From positions 1 through 12,597 of the forward strand of contig DASQVO010000062.1 in NCBI GenBank assembly GCA_035640715.1: a DNA stretch of 12,597 nucleotides. The letters are read 5' to 3'. Shown in pieces: positions 6,843-12,597 of the stretch. Position numbers and translations under genes: made by a program. The stretch comes from DASQVO01 sp035640715. GTDB lineage: Bacteria > Actinomycetota > Actinomycetes > Streptosporangiales > Streptosporangiaceae. Numbering within the stretch: position 1 is the stretch's first letter; each line of letters starts with the position of its first letter. A model generated the notes under the pieces. That model was given only the letters and a program-made list of their open reading frames with translations. It made no database searches and had not been told where the DNA came from.

Positions 6843-6860
6843 TGTAGCTGTGTGTAGCTG
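6843..6860. repeat. Direct repeat TGTAGCTG with 10-bp period
   Basis: TGTAGCTG is present at 6843-6850 and 6853-6860. On the minus strand this reads CAGCTACA twice, in the AT-richest part of the rpsO-pnp gap. The helical-turn spacing and likely promoter location make a regulator site conceivable. No clear -35/-10 pair could be aligned, so this is tentative. Confidence 0.3.
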
Positions 6861-6941
6861 GGCGCTTGTGACCGTTCCCAGGCACCCAGCGTCATCACGC
6901 CGGCAGGCGGCCCCAGGCGGCCATCGGCCGGGTGGCGCCTG

Positions 6942-6963
6942 CGCCGGGCGGTCCCGCCCGGCG
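6942..6963 (-). terminator. GC-rich hairpin just after rpsO
   Basis: GCCGGGCG and CGCCCGGC pair in a stem of 9-10 bp starting 3 nt past the rpsO stop codon. There is no U-tract. It may partly terminate rpsO transcription, protect the rpsO 3' end, or act as the double-stranded site processed between rpsO and pnp. Confidence 0.55.
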
Positions 6964-6966
6964 TTG

Positions 6967-7236
6967 TCACCTGCGCAGGCCCAAGCGCTCGATAAGCGCA
7001 CGGTAGCGGGTGATGTCCTTCTTCGCCAGGTACTTGAGCAGCCGCCTGCGGCGCCCCACGAGGAGCAGCAGGCCCCGGCGACTGTGATGGTCATGCTTGT
7101 GCACCTTGAGGTGCTCGGTCAGATCGTTGATACGGCGGGTCAGCAGCGCAACCTGGACCTCCGGCGAACCGGTGTCACCCTCACTGGTCGCGTGCTCCGC
7201 GATGATCTCCTTCTTGACGGCGATGTCGAGCGGCAC
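6967..7236 (-). CDS. rpsO: 30S ribosomal protein S15 (uS15)
   Basis: S15 binds the central domain of 16S rRNA early in 30S assembly. The 89-residue length is exactly that of the family. Signatures include EHATSEGDTGSPEVQVALLT, the RINDLTEHLKVHKHDHHSRRGL block containing the conserved rRNA-contacting His/Asp/Ser residues, and the basic LVGRRRRLLKYL helix. The protein ends in ALIERLGLRR. GTG at 7236 is preceded by GAAGGAG about 4 nt upstream, slightly close but clear. It sits between ribF and pnp, the standard order. A 471-nt gap upstream implies its own promoter, and S15 autoregulation through the leader is possible as in other bacteria. Confidence 0.98.
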   Translation of the reverse strand: MPLDIAVKKEIIAEHATSEGDTGSPEVQVALLTRRINDLTEHLKVHKHDHHSRRGLLLLVGRRRRLLKYLAKKDITRYRALIERLGLRR

Positions 7237-7512
7237 GTGGCTCCTTCAGCTCGGAACTGTCGGTACTCTGCCCGTCCGGGCGCCGTCCGCATTCGCACAG
7301 CACTCCGTGTCCGGGGTCATTCAGGGACGGGTCCAGCGTTCACGAAGACCTCAGGGACCACCGTCCGGCTGCCTGAGATTTCCGGGCCAACTGGCCCCGG
7401 GCCGCCGCATGAGGGTGCAGCAAACCCCTGCCGACACACAGTCGGCATCGTCTCACGATATCACGGCTGACGAGCCCGGTTACCGCGTGCGGGCAAGGCC
7501 ACCAGTATTAGC

Positions 7513-7532
7513 CCGGGGGGACGACCCCCCGG
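7513..7532 (-). other. CCGGGGGG/CCCCCCGG hairpin
   Basis: An 8-bp perfect all-G/C stem (7513-7520 with 7525-7532) closes a 4-nt ACGA loop. It lies about 175 nt after the ribF stop and 277 nt before rpsO. It could be a back-up terminator for ribF or a structured part of a longer read-through leader. Confidence 0.45.
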
Positions 7533-7581
7533 AACCCCCCGTCAGCTTTCCCCGGCTGGGGTCCTACACACCGGCCGCTCG

Positions 7582-7598
7582 CCGGGCCGGAGGCCCGG
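7582..7598 (-). other. CCGGGCC/GGCCCGG hairpin
   Basis: A 7-bp perfect stem with a 3-nt GGA loop lies 110 nt past the ribF stop codon, the second of a row of three stems between ribF and rpsO. Function is unknown; it may contribute to termination or to 3'-end stability. Confidence 0.4.
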
Positions 7599-7664
7599 AC
7601 TCGCTGGGCCGGTACGATCGTCTGCCCGTAGCCTGCGCCGGTGCCGCCGTTGCACCGGGCGCTC

Positions 7665-7685
7665 ACCCGGGCCCAGGGCCCGGGT
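7665..7685 (-). terminator. Hairpin following ribF, probable terminator
   Basis: ACCCGGGCCC at 7665-7674 and GGGCCCGGGT at 7676-7685 are perfect complements around one base, so the real stem would be about 8 bp with a 5-nt loop. It starts 22 nt beyond the ribF stop. It lacks a U-tract, as is frequent in high-GC actinobacteria. Further stems downstream would reinforce it. Confidence 0.55.
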
Positions 7686-7707
7686 TCACGCCCGGTAAGA
7701 CCGCCCG

Positions 7708-8673
7708 TCATCCCCCGCCGAGCAGCGCGCGCGTCTCCTCTACGTCGCGGCGCATCTGTTCGACGAGGGCGTCGACGGAGTCGAACCTGACCGTGCCACG
7801 GAGCCTGGCGGTGAAGTCAATCGCCACATGCGCGCCGTAGAGGTCAAGGTCATCGCGGTCGAGCGCGTATGCCTCCACGGTGCGTTCGGCCTCGTTGAAC
7901 GTGGCATTGGGGCCGACGGAGATCGCGGCCGGCCAGCGCCTGTCCTCGTCGCCGTCGGCGGTCAGGGCGCACAGCCACCCCGCGTAGATGCCGTCAGCGG
8001 GAATAGCGGTGTGCGGCGGGCACTCCAGGTTGGCCGTCGGGAAGCCTAGCGCGCGGCCGCGCATGTGCCCGCGCACCACCACGCCCTCCACCCGGTGCGG
8101 GCGCCCCAGCGCTGTGGCGGCGGTCTCGACGTCCCCGGCCTCAAGCCGCTGCCTGATGTAGGTGGACGAGATCGTCACGCCGTCGGCCACGAGCAGTGGC
8201 ACCCCCTCGGCGGTGAAGTCATATTTCTCGCCGAGCTTCGCGAGCAGGGCCACGTCCCCGGCGGCCCGGTGGCCGAACCGGAAGTTCTCGCCCACTACCA
8301 CGGCGGCCGCGTGCAGCCGGTCGACGAGCACCGTGCGAACGAAGTCGTCCGGGCCGAGCTGGGAGAACTCATAGGTGAAGGGCAGCACGCAGACGGCCTC
8401 CACGCCGAGGCCAGCCAGCAGCTGCGCCCGCCGCCGCGAGGTACACAGGAACGGCGGGTGCGAGCCCGGCCGCACCACCTCGTCCGGGTGCGGGTCAAAG
8501 GTCACCACGACGACCGGGAGTGGCCGCCCGGACTCGGTCTCCTCGGCGGCAAGCTCGACGGCACGGGCGACAATGCGCTGATGGCCGCGGTGCACGCCAT
8601 CGAACACGCCGACGGTGACGACAGACCCGCCCCATCCTCCGGGCACGTCATCCAGGCCGTACCAGCGGTGCAC
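7708..8673 (-). CDS. ribF: Bifunctional riboflavin kinase / FAD synthetase
   Basis: RibF phosphorylates riboflavin to FMN and adenylylates FMN to FAD. The 321-residue protein has both modules. The N-terminal FAD synthetase (about 15-185) shows the nucleotidyltransferase HxGH-type motif in GVFDGVHRGHQ (22-32), TFDPHP (58-63), GENFRFGHRAAGD (128-140) and ISSTYIRQRL (168-177). The C-terminal kinase (about 190-318) shows GRALGFPTANL (206-216), DGIYAGW, SVGPNATF and the catalytic Glu of TVEAYALD (about E267). GTG at 8673 follows GGAAGGAG with 6-nt spacing. It lies 242 nt downstream of truB, a gap with a possible promoter and a hairpin, so it may be partly uncoupled from the infB-truB block. Confidence 0.97.
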   Translation of the reverse strand: MHRWYGLDDVPGGWGGSVVTVGVFDGVHRGHQRIVARAVELAAEETESGRPLPVVVVTFDPHPDEVVRPGSHPPFLCTSRRRAQLLAGLGVEAVCVLPFTYEFSQLGPDDFVRTVLVDRLHAAAVVVGENFRFGHRAAGDVALLAKLGEKYDFTAEGVPLLVADGVTISSTYIRQRLEAGDVETAATALGRPHRVEGVVVRGHMRGRALGFPTANLECPPHTAIPADGIYAGWLCALTADGDEDRRWPAAISVGPNATFNEAERTVEAYALDRDDLDLYGAHVAIDFTARLRGTVRFDSVDALVEQMRRDVEETRALLGGG

Positions 8674-8788
8674 GCTCCGCTCCTTCCGGCGATCATCAGG
8701 TGGTTACCGTGTGGGCGCAACACGCATCCCGCATCCAAGCCTGCCATGCGAACGTCATCGGCCGCGCCAAGGGCCACACTTCGCCTGT

Positions 8789-8805
8789 GCGCCGGGGCCC
8801 GGCGC
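8789..8805 (-). other. GCGCCGGG/CCCGGCGC hairpin in the ribF leader
   Basis: Arms 8789-8796 and 8798-8805 pair perfectly around a single base; the physical loop is probably 3-5 nt. It lies in the truB-ribF gap. On the minus strand it comes directly after a -10-like GATAAT (RC of 8814-8819), so it would form the 5' end of a ribF message. It might instead terminate transcription coming from truB. I looked for conserved FMN-riboswitch sequence and saw none. Confidence 0.4.
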
Positions 8806-8813
8806 GCTCTTTC

Positions 8814-8819
8814 ATTATC
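8814..8819 (-). promoter_or_regulatory. Possible -10 box upstream of ribF
   Basis: GATAAT on the minus strand (5 of 6 to TATAAT) lies about 140 nt before the ribF start, in an unusually AT-rich patch for this window. No good -35 hexamer is seen 16-19 nt upstream, so this is a weak call. Confidence 0.3.
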
Positions 8820-8915
8820 GTGGGCAGCTACCTCCTGCGCGGTGGCAGTCCTTCCGTGATCCTGGGCCGTTTCCGCTGTATGCGCGGCCACCCATGGTCA
8901 TGGCCAGGAGGCAGG

Positions 8916-9797
8916 TCAGGGGACGAAGACGGCGAGGGGGCGGGCCTGGCCGTCTTCCTCGCGCATGAGCGCGATCAGCGAGCCATCCGGGCCGAAGACT
9001 GCGGCAGGGCCGGGGCCGGGGCCGAGGCTGGCGGCGGGCAACCGGCCTCCGTGGGCCACCGTCTGTGCCTGCTCCTCGGTTACGTCCAGCCGCGGGAACG
9101 CCGCCGCTGCTGCGTCTGCGAGCGGCGTCACCTCGAAATTCGCGGCGAGCTGGCTAAGCGTTCTCGCCTCCTCGATCCGGTAGGCGCCCGAGCGGATCCG
9201 GCGCAGATACGTCAGATGGCCGCCCACGCCCAGCGCCTCGCCCAGGTCACGGGCGAGCGCCCGGATGTAGGTGCCGCTGGAGCATGTCACGGCCGCGTCC
9301 ACGTCGACCAGGTCCCCGTGCCTGCGCACCTCGCCGATGACGAAGGCGCGGACCGTGACGGATCTCGCCGCCAGCTCAGGCGCCACGCCCTGGCGGGCGA
9401 GCCGGTAGGCGCGCTTCCCGCCGACCTTGATCGCGCTGACGCCAGGCGGGACCTGCTGTATGTCACCGGTCAGCGGCACGATTGCGGCGCGCAGCGCGTC
9501 GGCGGAGAGGTCGGCGGCGCTGGCTTTCGCGATGATCGAGCCCTCGGCGTCGTCGGTATCGGTGGCCTGCCCGAGGCGGATCGTCGCCAGGTACTCCTTC
9601 TCCGCCATGGCCAGGTGCCCCAGCAACCTGGTCGCTTTCTCCACGCCGACGACCAGCACGCCGGTCGCCATCGGGTCGAGCGTGCCGGCGTGCCCCACCC
9701 GCCGGGTTCCTGCCATCCGGCGGATCCGGGCCACGACGTCGTGCGACGTCATCCCGGCGGGCTTATCGACGATGACAAGCCCGCTTGCCGCCGTCAC
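8916..9797 (-). CDS. truB: tRNA pseudouridine(55) synthase
   Basis: TruB converts U55 in the T-arm of tRNAs to pseudouridine and acts as a tRNA chaperone. The protein has 293 residues. The catalytic Asp is D41 in RRVGHAGTLDPMATGVL. DKPAGMTSHDVV at 11-22, EKEYLATIRLG with Tyr70 (the tRNA-stacking Tyr position), PPGVSAIKVGGKRAYRLAR at about 117-135, and SSGTYIRALARDLG at 173-186 are the other family blocks. The C-terminal 70 residues, with ARPLAVFVP at the end, match the small actinobacterial TruB C-terminal domain. The GTG start at 9797 overlaps the rbfA stop (GTGA), so its translation is probably coupled to rbfA. Confidence 0.97.
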   Translation of the reverse strand: MTAASGLVIVDKPAGMTSHDVVARIRRMAGTRRVGHAGTLDPMATGVLVVGVEKATRLLGHLAMAEKEYLATIRLGQATDTDDAEGSIIAKASAADLSADALRAAIVPLTGDIQQVPPGVSAIKVGGKRAYRLARQGVAPELAARSVTVRAFVIGEVRRHGDLVDVDAAVTCSSGTYIRALARDLGEALGVGGHLTYLRRIRSGAYRIEEARTLSQLAANFEVTPLADAAAAAFPRLDVTEEQAQTVAHGGRLPAASLGPGPGPAAVFGPDGSLIALMREEDGQARPLAVFVP

Positions 9798-10225
9798 CCG
9801 TCCTCGTCGTCGGCGGGCCGGCGGTACGGGTCCGGGTCACCGGCCGGTACTGCGCCCTCGCGGGAGCGGGCCAGTTCCTCGTCCGCCTGCCGGACGCGGT
9901 CGACGAGCTCTTCGATGTGCCGCGCGGTGTCCGGCACGGCGTCGGCGACGAACAGCAGCGACGGCGTGTGCCGCAAGCCGGTCTGCTTCCCCACCTCGGA
10001 GCGGATGACGCCGGTGGCGCTTTCCAGCGCCGCGGCGGTCTCCGCCTGCTGCTCGGCGGAGCCGTAGACCGTATAGAAGACCGTTGCCTCCCGCAGGTCA
10101 TTGGTCAGCCGGGCCTCGGTGACCGTGACGAAGCCGAGGCGAGGGTCCTTGATCCGCCGTTCCAGCATCTCGGCCACGATCTGGCTGATCCGGTCGGCTA
10201 GCCGACGGGAGCGGGCGGCATCCAT
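9794..10225 (-). CDS. rbfA: 30S ribosome-binding factor RbfA
   Basis: RbfA is a KH-like cold-shock and maturation factor that binds the immature 30S subunit and helps 16S rRNA 5'-end processing. The protein has 143 residues. RLADRISQIVAEMLERRIKDPRLGFVTVT covers the N-terminal helix and first strand, DLREATVFYTVYG the second strand, and RHTPSLLFVADAV (85-97) the conserved R.TP.L.F..D motif. The last 25 residues are a Pro/Asp-rich tail common in actinobacteria. ATG at 10225 is preceded by GAGGAG with 9-nt spacing, 6 nt after the DUF503 gene ends. Its place between infB and truB is universal in this cluster. Confidence 0.97.
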   Translation of the reverse strand: MDAARSRRLADRISQIVAEMLERRIKDPRLGFVTVTEARLTNDLREATVFYTVYGSAEQQAETAAALESATGVIRSEVGKQTGLRHTPSLLFVADAVPDTARHIEELVDRVRQADEELARSREGAVPAGDPDPYRRPADDEDG

Positions 10226-10231
10226 GGTCGG

Positions 10232-10528
10232 TCACTCCTCTTCACTGAATAGCCGCTGCCTCGCCGACAGCAGCTCGACTTCGGGGCGGCCGGCTACCAG
10301 GCGCTCGCAGTTAGTCAGCACCTCGGCGGCGTGCGCCGCGGTGGCCGAAACCACGGCTACCCCGATCTCGGCCCTCCTGTGCAGGTCAAGGTGCCCCGTC
10401 TCGGCCACGGAGGCGCCGGGATAGCGCCGGCGCAGCTCTGCGATGAGAGGCCGGACGACGGAGCGCTTCTGCTTCAGTGAGCGCACGTCGCCGAGCAGGA
10501 CATCCAGTGTCAGCGCTGCCACGTACAT
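10232..10528 (-). CDS. DUF503 (YlxP-like) protein
   Basis: This 98-residue protein matches the DUF503/YlxP family. It begins MYVAALTLDVLLGDVRSLKQ and ends LLSARQRLF, with GHLDLHRRAEIGVAVVS in the middle, all family hallmarks. The family is small and ferredoxin-like; YlxP has been linked to ribosome maturation, but no molecular reaction is established. The ATG at 10528 is chosen because homologues start at MYV. The frame is open to an ATG at 10573, but that extension is encoded by a 15-bp-arm hairpin. A good ribosome site is lacking before the ATG, so translation may depend on readthrough or coupling from infB. It sits between infB and rbfA as usual. Confidence 0.93.
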   Translation of the reverse strand: MYVAALTLDVLLGDVRSLKQKRSVVRPLIAELRRRYPGASVAETGHLDLHRRAEIGVAVVSATAAHAAEVLTNCERLVAGRPEVELLSARQRLFSEEE

Positions 10529-10542
10529 GCTGTCACCGGCTG

Positions 10543-10578
10543 CGGGGATGCCGCCGCGCTGAGGCGGCGGCATCCCCG
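10543..10578 (-). terminator. Strong hairpin between infB and the DUF503 gene
   Basis: Arms 10543-10557 and 10564-10578 are perfect 15-bp complements with a 6-nt loop. The stem lies 23 nt after the infB stop and 14 nt before the DUF503 start, with no U-tract. Because the cluster is normally one transcript, it could be an attenuator or an mRNA processing/stabilising stem that sets different levels of IF-2 and the downstream proteins, rather than a full terminator. Confidence 0.6.
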
Positions 10579-10601
10579 ATCGCCTGGGTTCTCCGGCGGC
10601 A

Positions 10602-12597
10602 TCAGGCGCGCGGCTTCTCCCGCATCTCGTACGTCTCGATGACGTCCTCCACCTTGATGTCGCTGTAACCGATGCCGATACCGCATTCGTAGCCTTCGCG
10701 CACCTCGGTCACGTCGTCCTTGAAGCGGCGGAGCGATTCCACGGTCAGGTTGTCCGACACAACCACACCGTCCCGGACAAGGCGGGCCTTGCTGCCGCGG
10801 TTGATGGTGCCGGAGCGCACCAGGCACCCGGCCACATTGCCAACCCGCGGCACCCGGAACACCTCGCGGACTTCCGCGGTGCCGAGCTGCGCCTCCTCGA
10901 ACTCGGGCTTGAGCATGCCCTTGAGCGCGGCTTCCACCTCGTCGATCGCCTGGTAGATGACCGAGTAGTAGCGGATGTCCACGCCCTCGCGCTGGGCGAG
11001 CTCACCGGCCCGGCCGGCCGGCCGGACGTTGAACCCGATGATCACCGCGTCGGAGGCGATCGCCAGGTTGACATCGTCCTGGGTGATCGCGCCGACGCCG
11101 CGGCCGATCACCCGCAGGCCGACCTCCTCGCCGACATCGATCTTGAGCAGCGCATCCTCCAGCGCCTCCACCGAGCCGGAGACGTCGCCCTTGATGATGA
11201 GCAGCAACTCTTCGCGTTCGCCGGCCTTGAGCGCCGACTCGAGGTCCTCGAGCGTGACGCGGCGCCGCCGCTGGGCGAACTGGGCGCTGCGCTCGCGCGC
11301 CTCCCGGCGCTCGGCGATCTGCCTGGCCACCCGGTCGTCGGAGACGACGAGGAAGTTGTCCCCCGCGTCCGGGACGGCCGTCAGGCCGAGCACCTGCACC
11401 GGCCGGGACGGCGGCGCCTCGCTCACCTGGTCGCCGTTCTCGTCCAGCATTGCCCGTACCCGGCCGAACGCATCACCACAGACGATCGAATCGCCGACGT
11501 GCAGCGTGCCGCGCTGCACGAGCACGGTCGCCACCGGGCCGCGGCCCTTGTCCAGGTGCGCCTCGATCGCGACGCCCTGGGCGTCCTGGTCCGGGTTGGC
11601 CCGCAGGTCGAGCTCGGCGTCGGCGGTGAGGATGATCGCCTCGAGCAGCTCGGTCAGGCCTGTGCGCTTCGTGGCCGAGACGTCCACGAACTGGGTCTGG
11701 CCACCGAACTCCTCGGCGACGAGGCCGTACTCGGTGAGCTGGGCCCGGACCCGCTGCGGGTCGGCGCCCTCCTTATCCACCTTGTTGACCGCCACCACGA
11801 TCGGCACCCCCGCCGCCTGGGCATGGTTGAGCGCCTCCGTGGTCTGCGGCTTCACGCCATCGTCCGCCGCCACCACGAGCACCACCAGGTCGGTGGTCTC
11901 GGCGCCGCGGGCACGCATGGCGGTGAACGCCTCGTGGCCGGGGGTGTCGATGAAGGTGATCTTGCGCTCTTCACCGTCCACCTCGGTGGTCACCTGGTAG
12001 GCACCGATGTGCTGGGTGATGCCGCCCGCCTCGCGCGCCACCACGTTGGTGTGCCGGATGGCGTCGAGCAGCTTGGTCTTGCCGTGGTCGACATGGCCCA
12101 TCACGGTCACCACCGGCGGCCGGGGCACGAGATCGGCGTCGCCGCCCTCGTCCTCGCCGAACTCGATGTCGAACGACTCGAGCAGCTCCCGGTCCTCTTC
12201 CTCGGGGGAGACCACCTGGACGTTGTAGTTGAGCTCGGCACCGAGCAGCTGCAGCGTCTCGTCGTTGACCGACTGGGTGGCAGTCACCATCTCGCCGAGA
12301 TGGAACATCACCTGAACCAGTGACGCGGGGTTGGCGCCGATCTTGTCCGCGAAGTCACTGAGCGACGCTCCCCTGGACAGCCGGATCACCTGGCCGTTGC
12401 CGCGCGGAACCTGCACGCCGCCGATCGTCGGCGCCTGCATGTTGTCGAACTCCTGGCGCCGCTGCTTCTTCGACTTCCTGCCGCGCGATGGACGGCCGCC
12501 AGGACGCCCGAATGCTCCCTGCGTGCCGCTCCGGCCACGGCCGCCACCCGGGCGTGCCGGGGCGCCCATGCCACCGCCACCGCCGGGCCTCGGGGGT
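10602..12597 (-). CDS. infB: Translation initiation factor IF-2 (partial, N-terminus beyond window)
   Basis: IF-2 is the GTPase that brings fMet-tRNA to the 30S P site and promotes subunit joining. The visible part is about 664 residues; the frame is open to the window edge, so the start and most of the N-terminal region are missing (actinobacterial IF-2 is often 900-1000 residues). Numbering from the Met at 12569: a Gly/Arg/Pro-rich linker (1-40), an IF2 N-terminal module with IRLSRGASLSDFADKIG (about 62-78), then the G domain with GHVDHGKT at 158-165, GGITQHIGAY (182-191), DTPGH (208-212), NKVD (262-265) and SAT (298-300). The remaining domains II, III and the fMet-tRNA-binding C-terminal beta-barrel follow to MREKPRA. 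The Met at 12569 is not the true start. It is the first gene of the cluster seen here; nusA is expected upstream. Confidence 0.97.
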   Translation of the reverse strand, partial: PPRPGGGGGMGAPARPGGGRGRSGTQGAFGRPGGRPSRGRKSKKQRRQEFDNMQAPTIGGVQVPRGNGQVIRLSRGASLSDFADKIGANPASLVQVMFHLGEMVTATQSVNDETLQLLGAELNYNVQVVSPEEEDRELLESFDIEFGEDEGGDADLVPRPPVVTVMGHVDHGKTKLLDAIRHTNVVAREAGGITQHIGAYQVTTEVDGEERKITFIDTPGHEAFTAMRARGAETTDLVVLVVAADDGVKPQTTEALNHAQAAGVPIVVAVNKVDKEGADPQRVRAQLTEYGLVAEEFGGQTQFVDVSATKRTGLTELLEAIILTADAELDLRANPDQDAQGVAIEAHLDKGRGPVATVLVQRGTLHVGDSIVCGDAFGRVRAMLDENGDQVSEAPPSRPVQVLGLTAVPDAGDNFLVVSDDRVARQIAERREARERSAQFAQRRRRVTLEDLESALKAGEREELLLIIKGDVSGSVEALEDALLKIDVGEEVGLRVIGRGVGAITQDDVNLAIASDAVIIGFNVRPAGRAGELAQREGVDIRYYSVIYQAIDEVEAALKGMLKPEFEEAQLGTAEVREVFRVPRVGNVAGCLVRSGTINRGSKARLVRDGVVVSDNLTVESLRRFKDDVTEVREGYECGIGIGYSDIKVEDVIETYEMREKPRA

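Larger units (their letters stand above)
6578..6966 (-). other. rpsO-pnp intergenic leader region (389 nt)
   Basis: No gene is seen here; open frames are continuations of shadow frames. On the transcribed minus strand it holds a strong hairpin directly after rpsO (6942-6963). Next is an AT-richer patch with two direct repeats (6843-6860), then further GC-rich potential stems, including the 12-bp palindrome CTTCGATCGAAG at 6726-6737 and a GGGCGG/CCGCCC stem near 6667-6683. The pnp ribosome site is at the end. In Streptomyces the equivalent region carries pnp promoters and an RNase III-cleaved hairpin that mediates autoregulation. The same layout here suggests similar control, but I cannot name the exact stem or promoter. 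Confidence 0.6.
7237..7707 (-). other. ribF-rpsO intergenic region with several hairpins (471 nt)
   Basis: No protein gene is supported. The region holds at least four strong GC-rich stems: 7665-7685, 7582-7598, 7513-7532 and a bulged stem around 7382-7400. The first lies right after ribF and probably ends its transcript; the others fall in the space expected for the rpsO promoter and leader. The AT-richest point is a GATATC at about 7458-7463, possibly near a -10, but no convincing -35 partner is visible. The length and structure suggest an untranslated regulatory leader for rpsO. Confidence 0.5.

Noticed and set aside
7440..7500. rpsO promoter around the GATATC near 7458
   Set aside because: A TANNNT-like -10 can be drawn on the minus strand but no -35 partner with acceptable spacing was found, so it is not listed as a promoter.
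8674..8915. FMN riboswitch upstream of ribF
   Set aside because: None of the conserved RFN-element blocks could be recognised on the transcribed strand.
8700..10067. Plus-strand open frame of 455 codons opposite truB and rbfA
   Set aside because: It spans two well-supported minus-strand genes and an intergenic gap, with His/Arg/Gly-rich shadow composition.
11499..12323. Plus-strand open frame of 274 codons opposite infB
   Set aside because: It is antisense to the IF-2 G domain and reads as low-complexity His/Leu/Gly shadow sequence.
1..12597. CRISPR array, tRNA/rRNA gene or prophage module
   Set aside because: No regularly spaced repeats, no tRNA-like cloverleaf or T-loop consensus in the gaps, and no phage structural or integrase motifs were seen.

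Overview
The window is high-GC DNA with strongly G/C-biased third codon positions. Its gene order is typical of actinomycetes (filamentous, Streptomyces- or Streptosporangium-like Actinomycetota). I cannot assign genus or species. Most of it (about 2.0 to 12.6 kb, all on the minus strand) is the conserved translation and RNA-metabolism cluster. Read in the direction of transcription it is: infB (IF-2, cut by the window edge), a DUF503/YlxP-like gene, rbfA, truB, ribF, rpsO, pnp, an M16 zinc peptidase gene, and dapB.

Within this cluster, DUF503 and rbfA are 6 nt apart. rbfA/truB and pnp/M16 overlap by 4 nt (GTGA), which suggests coupled translation. infB/DUF503, ribF/rpsO, rpsO/pnp and M16/dapB are separated by gaps with strong GC-rich hairpins, likely terminators, attenuators or RNase processing points. 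The genes cover initiation (IF-2), 30S maturation (RbfA, S15), tRNA modification (TruB), FMN/FAD supply (RibF), RNA decay (PNPase), a processing peptidase (M16) and lysine/diaminopimelate synthesis (DapB).

The left 1.8 kb is different in character and lies on the plus strand. It holds a frameshifted C-terminal remnant of what looks like an IS630-type transposase. After it comes a two-gene unit: a PadR-family repressor and a GyrI-like (SAV2435/cyclopropanoid-hydrolase-like) ligand-binding protein, overlapping by 14 nt. A perfect 30-bp palindrome lies across the -10 and start codon of padR, which appears to be leaderless. This is the best candidate regulatory circuit in the window: a self-repressing, ligand-responsive pair. 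A spaced version of the palindrome core occurs about 440 bp upstream.

Apart from that pair, its operator and a few uncharacterised inverted repeats, the window is ordinary housekeeping sequence. I see no rRNA, tRNA, CRISPR array, toxin-antitoxin pair, phage gene or intact mobile element.
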